A DNA stretch of 64,000 bases from Acidobacteria bacterium AB60 (GTDB lineage: Bacteria; Acidobacteriota; Terriglobia; Terriglobales; Acidobacteriaceae), in assembly GCA_008682415.1 (NCBI GenBank), contig VANK01000001.1, positions 434,001 to 498,000 on the forward strand, given 5' to 3'. The translations under genes were made by a program, and so were the position numbers. The notes under the pieces are model-generated. The model did no database searches, was not told the DNA's origin, and saw only the letters and a list, made by a program, of their open reading frames with translations. Below, in pieces: positions 1-7,394 of this stretch. Every line of letters starts with the position of its first letter. Positions within the stretch are counted from its first letter, which is position 1.

Positions 1-70
1 ACCGCCAGTACGTCCGGGAGCTTGCTCCAATCCACCTGCACACCTCAGGGATCAGCAGTCTGGATACAAC

Positions 71-99
71 TTGATCTATGTATTTTGACCGATTATAGG
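71..99 (+). promoter_or_regulatory. sigma70-like promoter candidate upstream of the first gene
   Basis: TTGATC at 71-76 is followed after 17 bases by TATAGG at 94-99, a fair match to bacterial -35 and -10 elements with ideal spacing in otherwise GC-rich DNA. It lies about 130 bases upstream of the small hypothetical gene at 233. The rest of 1-232 shows no convincing gene. Assignment is by pattern only. Confidence 0.3.
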
Positions 100-232
100 G
101 CGCGCTTCCTGTGCATACGACAAACTTTTCGATACACTTGTGTCATTCGCAGCCGCCCAGCCGTTGATTTGCACGATGCTCCAGCGACGTTTTCGCTGGC
201 GCCGTTGCGGCTGAAAGGTAACACTAGTTCTG

Positions 233-643
233 ATGGCAGCCAGTCTCTACATAGTTGTCGAAGGGGATGACCCCGGGTTCGATATTTTCGTCAACGGCCA
301 CGCCCTGGCCCGCAACGAAGACGCCCTCGAGCGCCTCGCCGAGCGCCTCCGGGTCAGCCCCCTGCTGGAATTCTTCTCCGCCGACGAGAACTCCATGGCC
401 CTGCTTCTCGAACAGGGAGCCGGCAACCCCGAGTGGGCCCGCCACCTTCCCAAACCGCAATGGTTCGACCCCGCCTCCGGGCTCGTGACCATCTGCTCCC
501 TGATCGACTTCCTCGAAGAAACGCCCGCTGCCCTCGGCTCGGAAACCGCCGCCACCCTCTCCGAGCTGCGCGAATACGAGCGCGTCCTGCGCAAGACCGC
601 CCACCGCGGCCTCCGCTGGCACCTCGCCGTAAGCTGGCGCTAG
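233..643 (+). CDS. hypothetical acidic protein, 136 aa
   Basis: An open frame of 136 residues with codon use typical of a real GC-rich gene: third positions are mostly C. The protein starts MAASLYIVVEGDDPGFD, has no signal peptide or membrane segment, and is rich in Glu, Leu and Ala. The C-terminus (residues about 100-136) is predicted helical and basic. I do not recognise a family. No strong ribosome-binding site precedes the ATG at 233. A promoter candidate lies at 71-99. The antisense frames over the same stretch look like shadows because their composition is Arg/Ser/Pro-rich. Function unknown. Confidence 0.6.
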   Translation: MAASLYIVVEGDDPGFDIFVNGHALARNEDALERLAERLRVSPLLEFFSADENSMALLLEQGAGNPEWARHLPKPQWFDPASGLVTICSLIDFLEETPAALGSETAATLSELREYERVLRKTAHRGLRWHLAVSWR

Positions 644-687
644 TACAGCTATTCGCTATTAGCGCTTAGCCCTCGAGCCACCGGTCC

Positions 688-722
688 CTCGCAACTCGCA
701 ACTCGAGACTCGCAACTCCGTC
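688..722. repeat. heptamer tandem repeat, CTCGCAA-type, 4-5 units
   Basis: CTCGCAA, CTCGCAA, CTCGAGA, CTCGCAA, CTCCGTC in strict 7-base register. It fills the gap before the murA stop codon and overlaps its end. The unit is the reverse complement of the TTGCGAG/GAGTTGC-type unit at 14519-14609, so this is one dispersed family. Confidence 0.8.
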
Positions 723-2022
723 AGGCATACGCCTCTTCCGCCACGCCCGCCGGGACGTGGCTGACCCGCGCAATCTTCGCTCCCACGCCGCGCAGCTTCT
801 CTTCGATCCGTTCATAGCCGCGATCCATGTGGTACACGCGATCGAGCACGCTCTGCCCATCGGCCACCAGCGCCGCCAGCACCAGGCTCGCCGAGGCGCG
901 CAGATCGGAGCACATCACGCTCGCCGCGCTCAGCGGCGTCCGGCCGCGCACCGTGGCCACGCGCCCATCCACCTTGATGTTCGCGCCCATGCGCACCAGT
1001 TCCTGCACGTGCATGAAGCGGTTCTCGAAGATGTTCTCCTTCACCATGCTGACCCCATCGGCCTGGGTGGCCAGCGCCATGTACTGGGCCTGCATGTCGG
1101 TGGGGAATCCCGGATATTCCTCGGTGGAGACGTCCGCCGCCTTCAGCGCGCCCTCCGCCTGCACCCGAACCGCGTCCGGCCGGAGAATGTCGACCCGCGC
1201 GCCGGTCTCTTCCAGCTTGCTCATCACCGCCCCCAGGTGGCGCGGATTGCAGCCCGCCACCGTCAGGTCGCCGCCGGTGATCGCGCCCGCGATCAGGAAG
1301 GTTCCTGCCTCGATCCGGTCCGGGCAGATGCGGTGCCGCGCACCCTTCAGCCGGGCGACGCCCCGCACCCGGATGGTGGGCGTTCCGGCGCCTTCGATCT
1401 TCGCGCCCATGGCGTTGAGCAGACCCGCCAGGTCCACCACCTCCGGCTCGCGGGCGCAGTTCTCCATCAGCGTCTCGCCCTCCGCGAGCACCGCCGCCAT
1501 CAACAGATCTTCGGTGCCAGTGACAGTGATCTTGTCGAAGACGATGTGCGCGCCCAGCAGCCGCTCGGCGCGGGCTTCAATGTAGCCGTGTTCCTGGGTG
1601 ATGACGGCGCCCATCTTCTCCAGCCCCTTGAGGTGCAGGTCGATGGGGCGGCCACCGATGGCGCATCCGCCGGGCATGGCGACGCGCGCCAGGCCGGTGC
1701 GCGCCACCAGCGGCCCCAGCACCAGGGAGCTGGCGCGCATGGTCTTCACAATCTCGTACTTCGCCACCGGGTCGCTGAGGGTGGCGCAGCAGATGCGGGT
1801 GGTGCGGTTGGTGCCGTCGTCGAAGATGTCGACCTCGCCGCCCATGGAGGCCAGCAGCCTCCGCTCGGTGTCGATGTCGCGGACGTGGGGAATGTTTTCG
1901 AGGATGACTTCGTCCTCGGTGAGGATTGCGGCCGCCATGCAGGGCAGGGCGGCGTTCTTGGCGCCGGAGACCCGGATTGTGCCGACGAGGGGGGTGCCGC
2001 CGGTCACCAGAAACTTGTCCAT
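721..2022 (-). CDS. murA: UDP-N-acetylglucosamine 1-carboxyvinyltransferase MurA
   Basis: This cytoplasmic enzyme transfers enolpyruvate from PEP to UDP-GlcNAc, the first committed step of peptidoglycan precursor synthesis. At 433 aa it has the usual MurA/EPSP-synthase-family length. The N-terminus carries the SGAKNAALP motif (Lys22 and Asn23, substrate binding) and the catalytic loop MPGGCAIGGRP carries the nucleophilic Cys120 that fosfomycin would target. The open frame runs 112 codons further upstream, but that extension is basic, low in complexity and unlike any MurA. I therefore start at ATG 2022 (MDKFLVTGG), the typical family N-terminus. It appears monocistronic and is preceded by 560 bases of non-coding DNA. 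Confidence 0.97.
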   Translation of the reverse strand: MDKFLVTGGTPLVGTIRVSGAKNAALPCMAAAILTEDEVILENIPHVRDIDTERRLLASMGGEVDIFDDGTNRTTRICCATLSDPVAKYEIVKTMRASSLVLGPLVARTGLARVAMPGGCAIGGRPIDLHLKGLEKMGAVITQEHGYIEARAERLLGAHIVFDKITVTGTEDLLMAAVLAEGETLMENCAREPEVVDLAGLLNAMGAKIEGAGTPTIRVRGVARLKGARHRICPDRIEAGTFLIAGAITGGDLTVAGCNPRHLGAVMSKLEETGARVDILRPDAVRVQAEGALKAADVSTEEYPGFPTDMQAQYMALATQADGVSMVKENIFENRFMHVQELVRMGANIKVDGRVATVRGRTPLSAASVMCSDLRASASLVLAALVADGQSVLDRVYHMDRGYERIEEKLRGVGAKIARVSHVPAGVAEEAYA

Positions 2023-2365
2023 CCGCTGTTTGCGCTCCTGGTTTTTTGGTTTGCGCTCCTGGCTTTTCAGTCTAAATCGACGCCCGGGACAGGAGTTTTT
2101 GGCGTGGGGGAGTTTCTTGTCCGCACCGAAAATAAAAACGGGGAAGCCTTTTGGGGTGTTGGAATTAGGGGACAAAGTGCAGAATTTGCTTCGCGAATGT
2201 GATTTGGAACACCAGATTGCAGAGAACAGACGACTGATTACAGAGATGAAGGTGCAAGCGTGAAAGCACGCGCCGAGGGCCAGGCGATCCAAAAGGCAAG
2301 CGGACCGGGATTGCTGCGAGCACCGGCGGAAGCGGCGGGTTGTTGAGGCGGAGGACAATTTGGCA

Positions 2366-2405
2366 CCAAAGGAAAGCCCCTCCGGGACCGTGGACCGGGA
2401 GGGGC
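2366..2405 (-). terminator. probable intrinsic terminator of the Spy-like gene
   Basis: On the minus strand a GC-rich stem (GCCCCTCC against GGAGGGGC, extended by a bulged CCGG/CCGG, 2376-2405) is followed by TTTCCTTT. It lies about 180 bases after the stop of the minus-strand Spy-like gene. The plus-strand side also has a short T-rich tail, so it could act in both directions. Confidence 0.5.
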
Positions 2406-2460
2406 GATTTCTGCTTCTCTACAACCATGATGGCAGGTTGCGAGAATTAATCCCCAAAAG

Positions 2461-2523
2461 TTTTCCACATTTCGGGGATTTTTTATGATCTCTCCTTTGT
2501 GCCGTTTAGGTTCGTTTTCCACA
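2461..2523 (+). other. two DnaA-box-like nonamers in an AT-rich patch
   Basis: TTTTCCACA occurs twice on the plus strand, at 2461-2469 and 2515-2523. Both fit the TTWTNCACA DnaA-box consensus. The patch between them contains a T6 run and is AT-rich. No dnaA, dnaN, gyrB or rpmH is nearby, so calling this an origin would be premature. Confidence 0.3.
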
Positions 2524-2582
2524 GCTTTGATTTTTCGCCCGGGCTTGACAGGATTTCGGATGGGATCCGGTCGGGGGTCCCC

Positions 2583-3245
2583 TCAGCGGGAGGGGGGCGG
2601 GGCGGAAGCGGCAGGGGCTGTATCCGGGGCCGACGTGGGCGCGGCGGGAGCGGAATCGGGGGCGTGGGTGGTGGGCGCGGACGCAGGCGACCCGGCGCCG
2701 ATCACGTGGCGCTGCCGGGCGGCGGCCATACCGGCGCGGTGCGCACGGTCCGTGCGCATGCGTTCGAGCATGGCGTCAAACTGTTGTTTCTGCTGAGGGT
2801 TCAGGACCGCTTCGATGCGCTTCATGGTGGCGTCGTGGACCTGCTGGATCTTGAGCTGGCGCTCCTGGGCGGTGAGGGGGTGGTCCTTGGCGCCGGGCGC
2901 GTCGGGAGAGAAGGCCTTGCGGAGCTCGTCTTCGCGGCCGATGAGGATGGCGCGGACCCGGGCGAGCTGGTTTTGATTGAGGTTGAGCTGCTGGGCGATG
3001 CGGCGGGCCTGCATGTCGGCGATCTGATCGGACTGGGCCTTAGCCTTCTGGAGGGTCTCTTCCTTGGTGGGCGCGGGGCGGTCGGCCGGCTCGGGGATGC
3101 CGCCCGGGCCGAGGCCTGCGCCTCCACCGGGGACGGGCAGGGGGGTGGAGAGGCTGGGGGGCTGCGCCTGTTGCGCATCAACAGTTTGGGCCTGGAGCAG
3201 GGCACAGGCGAGGAGTGCGGAGAGGAGATAAGGAGTGGGGCGCAT
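2583..3245 (-). CDS. exported Spy/CpxP-like periplasmic protein, 220 aa
   Basis: The N-terminus MRPTPYLLSALLACALLQAQ is a signal peptide. A Pro/Gly-rich linker (about 28-58) is followed by a Gln/Arg-rich helical region (about 60-170) with the pattern seen in Spy/CpxP/LTXXQ-type periplasmic chaperones, including QLNLNQNQLARVRAIL and IEAVLNPQQKQQFDAML. The C-terminus (about 180-220) is a low-complexity Ala/Pro/Ser tail. The same two helical signatures occur in the frameshifted protein at 4685-5127, so the two genes are paralogues flanking a hairpin-repeat array. An AGGGAGA ribosome-binding site precedes ATG 3245. Chaperone function is inferred from architecture only. Confidence 0.8.
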   Translation of the reverse strand: MRPTPYLLSALLACALLQAQTVDAQQAQPPSLSTPLPVPGGGAGLGPGGIPEPADRPAPTKEETLQKAKAQSDQIADMQARRIAQQLNLNQNQLARVRAILIGREDELRKAFSPDAPGAKDHPLTAQERQLKIQQVHDATMKRIEAVLNPQQKQQFDAMLERMRTDRAHRAGMAAARQRHVIGAGSPASAPTTHAPDSAPAAPTSAPDTAPAASAPPPSR

Positions 3246-3500
3246 ATTGGGGTTCTCCCTTGGAGCGATTCTAGCGTTTGGGGGAATGAAAGAGGTTTGC
3301 TTTGGAGCAAGAGGGGGAGAGGCGAGGGGCCAAGAGGAGAGTCCTTAGGTCTTCTAATAGGCGAATGTCTGGCGAAAGAATGTCTGCTTGCTCCGGGAAG
3401 TTGTGGCAAATTGCTACTGCACTTGTAGTAATTTGAGTGGATTGGTCTAGAAATGTTTATTCCTGGGTGTTGGAAAGGACTGGAGAACTGAGGGTGGAGG

Positions 3501-4560
3501 TATCCCATGTCTCCAACTACGGGAGACATGGGGCACCCTCGGTCGTGCGAGAACGGAGACGGCTGGGTGAGGTTCGTGGTATCCCATGTCTCCAACTACG
3601 GGAGACATGGGGCACCCCTGGTCGTGCGAGAACGGAGACGGCTGGGTGAGGTTCGTGGTATCCCATGTCTCCAACTACGGGAGACATGGGGCACCCTGGG
3701 TCGTGCGAGAACGGAGACGGCTGGGTGAGGTTCGTGGTATCCCATGTCTCCAACAACGGGAGACATGGGGCACCCTGGGTCGTGCGAGAACGGAGACGGC
3801 TGGGTGAGGTTCGTGGTATCCCATGTCTCCAACTACGGGAGACATGGGGCACCCTGGCTGAAAGGCTTGGAGAACGGAGGGTGGAGGTATCCCATGTCTC
3901 CAACAACGGGAGACATGGGGCACCCTCGGTCGTGCGAGAACGGAGACGGCTGGGTGAGGTTCGTGGTATCCCATGTCTCCAACTACGGGAGACATGGGGC
4001 ACCCTGGCTGAAAGGCTTGGAGAACGGAGGGTGGAGGTATCCCATGTCTCCAACAACGGGAGACATGGGGCACCCTCGGTCGTGCGAGAACGGAGACGGC
4101 TGGGTGAGGTTCGTGGTATCCCATGTCTCCAAAATCGGGAGACATGGGGCACCCTGGGTCGTGCTGGGTTGAGTGGTAAAAAACGGACCGGTGGTTGTGT
4201 CCTTGTTCGTGCTGGGTTGAGTGCTGAAAAGCTTGGAGAACGGAGGGTGGAGGTATCCCATGTCTCCAACAGCGGGAGACATGGGGCACCCTGGGTCGTG
4301 CGAGAACGCAGACGGCTGGGTGAGGTTCGTGGTATCCCATGTCTCCAACAACGGGAGACATGGGGCACCCCTGGTCGTGCTGGGTTGAGTGGTAAAAAAC
4401 CGGACCGGTGGTTGTGTCCTCGGTCGTGCTGGGTTGAGTGGTAAAGAAACGGACCGGTGGTTGTGTCCTTGTTCGTGCTGGGTTGAGTGCTGAAAAGCTT
4501 GGAGAACGGAGGGTGGAGGTATCCCATGTCTCCAACAACGGGAGACATGGGGCACCCTCG
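3501..4560. repeat. hairpin repeat array, cluster 1 (12 copies)
   Basis: Twelve copies of a perfect 11-bp stem (CCCATGTCTCC / GGAGACATGGG) with a 7-base loop start at about 3501, 3580, 3659, 3738, 3817, 3888, 3967, 4038, 4117, 4254, 4333 and 4520. Spacing is mostly 79 bases, with a 71-base variant using a different linker. Loops vary (AACTACG, AACAACG, AACAGCG, AAAATCG) while stems do not. Each hairpin is followed by GGCACCC and usually by GGTCGTGCGAGAACGGAGACGG. Longer linkers at about 4160-4250, 4380-4510 and 4565-4625 repeat a second motif (GTGCTGGGTTGAGTGGTAAA). Several open frames run through the array because 79 is not a multiple of 3 and stops are scarce; I do not regard them as genes. 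Confidence 0.95.
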
Positions 4561-4684
4561 GTCGTGCTTGGTTGAGTGGTAAAAGACCGGACCGGTGGTT
4601 GTGTCCTTGGTCGTGCTGGGTTGAGTGCTGAGAGGCCCGGAGAACTCAGGGTTGGAGTATGCCCGACGAAAACCCCGGGGGTGG

Positions 4685-5127
4685 TCAGGAGGACTGGCCG
4701 GAGGGCTGGGCGCCTTTGTGGTGGCCGCGGCGGTTGGCGATCATCTGCTCGAACTGCTCCTTCTGGCTGTCGTTGAGGACGGCTTCGATCTTGGATTTGC
4801 TGTCCTGCATGAGGGCGCGCATCTTCTGGTGACGGTCCTGCGGGGCAAGCGTTGTGTCAGCGCGCAGGCTCTGGATCTGCTGGTCGCGGTCGGCGAGGAT
4901 GGGCTTGATCTGGGCGACCTGGTCCTGCGAGAGGCCGAGCTCCTTGGCGAGGTGCTTCGCCTGCTTGTCGGGGTTCATGGCATGGCGGCCGTGGCCCTCG
5001 GTCTGCGCCTGGGGAGCGGGTTGGTTGATCTGGGTATCGCTGGAACTGGGGTCGCGGGCTGCTGCGCCACCAGCATGCCGGTGGACAGAAGCGCGGTGAC
5101 GACGAGTGTTGCCTTGAGTGTATGCAT
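4685..5127 (-). pseudogene. Spy-like exported protein, interrupted by a -1 frameshift
   Basis: Frame one begins at ATG 5127 with a clear signal peptide (MHTLKATLVVTALLSTGMLV, then AQQ). The mature helical part is in another frame that ends at 4685 and includes ELGLSQDQVAQIKPIL and IEAVLNDSQKEQFEQMI, paralogous to the protein at 2583-3245. Adding one C (minus strand) to the C4 tract at 5048-5051 would join them cleanly into AQQPATPSSSDTQINQPAP and a protein of about 147 aa. It may be a true pseudogene, a slippage site or a sequencing error. A shorter product from ATG 4978 (97 aa) would lack a signal peptide. It sits between hairpin clusters 1 and 2. Confidence 0.8.
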
Positions 5128-5209
5128 AGTGGATCTATTCTCCCTTCCGGCTGGCTTGCAAGCCGGATGTATGGTCAGACGCGGATTCGACGAGGGAGTT
5201 GCGGAGGGG

Positions 5210-5251
5210 CAGGGAAGAGGGACTAGGGAACAGGGGCGAGGGTTGAGGTAT
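5210..5251. repeat. heptamer repeat leading into hairpin cluster 2
   Basis: CAGGGAA, GAGGGAC, TAGGGAA, CAGGGGC, GAGGGTT, GAGGTAT in unbroken 7-base register, running directly into the first hairpin of cluster 2 at 5249. It joins the two repeat families physically. Confidence 0.7.
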
Positions 5252-5786
5252 CCCATGTCTCCAACAGCGGGAGACATGGGGCACCCTCGGTCGTGCGGGA
5301 ACTCAGACGGCTGGGTGGGGTTCGTGCTTTCCCGCCCTAGGCGCATGAAACGCGCCTAGAACGGGGCACCCTCGGTCGTGCGGAAACGAACAACCGTGAG
5401 GAGAGGGTTGAGGTATCCCATGTCTCCAACAGCGGGAGACATGGGGCACCCTCGGTCGTGCGGGAACGGAGATGGTTGGGATCGGTCGTGCGAGAACTGA
5501 GACGGCTGGGTGGGGTTCGTGCTTTCCCATGTCTCCAACAACGGGAGACATGGGGCACCCTCGGTCGTGCGGGAACGAACAACCGTGAGGAGAGGTTTGA
5601 GGTATCCCATGTCTCCAACAACGGGAGACATGGGGCACCCTCGGTCGTGCGGGAACGGAGACGGTTGGGATCGGTCGTGCGGGAACGGAGACGGTTGGGA
5701 TCGGTCGTGCGGGAACTCAGACGGCTGGGTGGGGTTCGTGCTTTCCCGCCCTAGGCGCATAAAACGCGCCTAGAACGGGGCACCCT
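5249..5786. repeat. hairpin repeat array, cluster 2 (two hairpin types on shared flanks)
   Basis: Four copies of the CCCATGTCTCC/GGAGACATGGG hairpin start at about 5249, 5414, 5524 and 5603. They are interleaved with two copies of a different hairpin at about 5331 and 5744, whose stem is CTAGGCGC/GCGCCTAG with a 7-base loop ATGAAAC or ATAAAAC inside CCCG...CGGG. Both types share the downstream flank GGGGCACCCTCGGTCGTGCG, and two of the ATG-type copies lack the TA before CCC and share the GTTCGTGCTTT upstream flank with the second type. The array occupies nearly the whole gap between the frameshifted Spy-like gene and the cupin gene. Confidence 0.93.
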
Positions 5787-5823
5787 CGGTCGTGGTTCGT
5801 CGAGTGCCTGAATGGGCGGGGAT

Positions 5824-6732
5824 TCAGGCGGTGAGTTGTTGCATGAGGCCGGGGAGGTCGAACTGGGCGAAGTGGTCGGCGATCTTGCCGTCGCGGACGT
5901 GGTTGAGTTCGAGGCCGTGGAGCTGCACGGCGCGGCCGGTTGCGGGGATGCCCTGGAACTCGCTTTGATGGGTGCCGGTGATGCTCCAGCGCGAGACGAC
6001 GGTGTCGCCTTCGGCGATGCAGACGGCGACGTGGATGAAGGAGTCGGGGAAAGCGGCCACGAAACCCTGAAGGAAGCCGGTCCACGCGGCGTTGTCGAGG
6101 GGAGCGGGCGCGCCGGAGACGGTGGCGCGGAAGTCGTCGCTGCGGACCGCGCGCTCGGTAGCCCAGTCGCGCTCGTTGAAGGCGGTGATCCAGCGGCGGT
6201 TGAGGTCCTTGGGATCGCAGGATAACGGTGTGGGACTCGCGAGGGTCTCCGGCTCTTCGGGGAGGGGGCCGTGGATGTCGATGCCGTAGCGCGCGGCGGT
6301 GGCGATCATGGTGGGGATATCGGGGGGCGCGACGGGGGCGTTGAGCGGCTGGCCGAGTTCGAGCACAAACTGCTCGAAGCCGCCGGGGGTGGCCTGGAGG
6401 AGCATGCGCGCGGGCTGGGTGCCGACAACTTTGAAGCCGTGGGGGATGTCGCGCGGTCCGAAGAGAAAGGCGCCGGGGCCGACGCGCTGCCAGGCGCCGT
6501 CGAGGACGAAGGCGACTTCTCCCTCGAGGATGTAGAAGGATTCATCTTCGCGGCGATGGGTGTGGTAGGGGGAGGCAAATCCGGCGGGCACCTCCCAATG
6601 CTCGATGAGTCCGAAGGCGCCGTTTGTGGATTCGGCGGTGGCACGGAGCTGGGTGGGGCAGCCGAGGAACCGAAACGCCGCATCGCCTTTGAGGTTGATC
6701 GCGGGGGTGGAGCTTGCGTCCTGCGCTTTCAT
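5824..6732 (-). CDS. cupin domain fused to a SnoaL-like domain, 302 aa
   Basis: Residues about 35-125 form a cupin: YHTHRREDESFYILEGE carries the His57/His59/Glu metal-binding motif, and a second motif with PRDIPHGFKV supplies the last His. Residues about 176-300 form a SnoaL/NTF2-like polyketide-cyclase domain (FNERDWATERAVRSDDF; end HVRDGKIADHFAQFD). Such domains are usually separate small proteins, so the fusion suggests an enzyme or sensor for a small organic molecule. No signal peptide is present. AGGAGA lies 5 bases before ATG 6732. A strong inverted repeat (6803-6833) sits between this gene and the divergent sigma gene. The substrate is unknown. Confidence 0.85.
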   Translation of the reverse strand: MKAQDASSTPAINLKGDAAFRFLGCPTQLRATAESTNGAFGLIEHWEVPAGFASPYHTHRREDESFYILEGEVAFVLDGAWQRVGPGAFLFGPRDIPHGFKVVGTQPARMLLQATPGGFEQFVLELGQPLNAPVAPPDIPTMIATAARYGIDIHGPLPEEPETLASPTPLSCDPKDLNRRWITAFNERDWATERAVRSDDFRATVSGAPAPLDNAAWTGFLQGFVAAFPDSFIHVAVCIAEGDTVVSRWSITGTHQSEFQGIPATGRAVQLHGLELNHVRDGKIADHFAQFDLPGLMQQLTA

Positions 6733-6802
6733 TGTGTCTCCTTGCGGGATTTGTGCTTGCGAACCTGTATTGCTTTGCTTTGACTGATTCGCTTCGAACC
6801 GG

Positions 6803-6833
6803 ATGTGTAACGAGTGGGCGGATCGTTACACAT
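6803..6833. promoter_or_regulatory. perfect 11-bp inverted repeat, operator candidate
   Basis: ATGTGTAACGA and TCGTTACACAT are perfect reverse complements separated by 9 bases (GTGGGCGGA). The centre-to-centre distance of 20 bases is about two helical turns, as for a dimeric regulator. It lies between the divergent cupin-SnoaL gene and the ECF sigma gene, and ends only 10 bases before the sigma start at 6843, so binding would overlap the promoter or 5' leader. An RNA hairpin is the alternative reading. Confidence 0.6.
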
Positions 6834-6842
6834 CAACCTTGT

Positions 6843-7394
6843 ATGCTCGTGGTGATGAATGGGAGCAACGCCGAGCTGGTGAGACGGATCGCGGGTGGAA
6901 GCGATAGGGAGGCCGAGGCGGAGTTTTGCCGGATGATGGGCCCGCGCATCCGCCTGTATGGGCTTCGGCATCTGCGCGACAGCCATGGAGCCGACGACCT
7001 GGTGCAGCAGGTGCTGCTCACGGCGTTGCAGACGCTGCGGTCGGGCGGACTGCGCGAGCCGGAGAAGCTGGCGTCGTTTGTGCTGGGGACGTGCCGGATG
7101 ACGGTGATGGATCAGCGGCGCGGGGTGCGCCGGCGGCAGCAGCTGCTGGATCAATTCGGGGCGGAGATGCTGGCACCGGCGGCCGCGGCCGCGCCGCGCC
7201 TGGATCATGAGAAGCTGGCCAACTGCGTGCAGGGACTGAAGGAGCGCGAGCGCGCGGTGATCGTGATGTCGTTCTACCACGAGGAGACGGCGGCGGACGT
7301 GGCGCGTTTTCTGGCGGTCTCCGAGGCGAACGTGCGGGTGATCCGGCACCGAGCGATTCACGGGTTGCGCGGCTGCATGGGGGTGACGGCATGA
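6843..7394 (+). CDS. ECF-type RNA polymerase sigma factor
   Basis: About 183 aa. A sigma-70 region 2 (ADDLVQQVLLTALQTL, with the acidic core-binding motif, then a basic DQRRGVRRRQQ stretch) is followed by region 4 (LKERERAVIVMSFYHEETAADVARFLAVS, then a recognition helix NVRVIRHRAIHGL). There is no region 1 or 3, as in ECF factors. The start is uncertain: ATG 6843 or ATG 6855; neither has a good Shine-Dalgarno. The open frame extends to 6714 but that would read through the operator-like inverted repeat. Its stop overlaps the start of the adjacent zinc-finger protein by 4 bases (ATGA), the usual sigma/anti-sigma arrangement. Confidence 0.88.
   Translation: MLVVMNGSNAELVRRIAGGSDREAEAEFCRMMGPRIRLYGLRHLRDSHGADDLVQQVLLTALQTLRSGGLREPEKLASFVLGTCRMTVMDQRRGVRRRQQLLDQFGAEMLAPAAAAAPRLDHEKLANCVQGLKERERAVIVMSFYHEETAADVARFLAVSEANVRVIRHRAIHGLRGCMGVTA

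Larger units (their letters stand above)
2023..2582. other. 560-base intergenic region upstream of murA
   Basis: No gene is supported here. It holds a terminator-like hairpin (2366-2405), two DnaA-box-like nonamers (2461 and 2515), a long-loop inverted repeat AATCCCC/GGGGATT at 2449-2480 followed by T6 on the plus strand, and presumably the murA promoter. The stretch 2461-2500 is clearly more AT-rich than its surroundings. Confidence 0.6.

Noticed and set aside
1-232. 82-codon plus-strand frame at the start of the window
   Set aside because: Atypical composition (Cys/Arg/Ser-rich), no ribosome-binding site, overlaps the start of the better-supported gene at 233.
2023-2358. 112-residue N-terminal extension of MurA
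   Set aside because: Not like any MurA, basic and low in complexity, while the internal ATG gives the canonical N-terminus.
3517-4548. Long open frames (up to 343 codons) through hairpin cluster 1
   Set aside because: They translate the nucleotide repeat in several frames on both strands (PHVSRSWRHGIP-type repeats), have no family similarity or ribosome-binding site, and exist because the repeat lacks stop codons.
3501-4560. CRISPR array
   Set aside because: Intervening segments are near-identical rather than unique spacers, repeat plus linker is 79 or 71 bases, and there is no cas gene.
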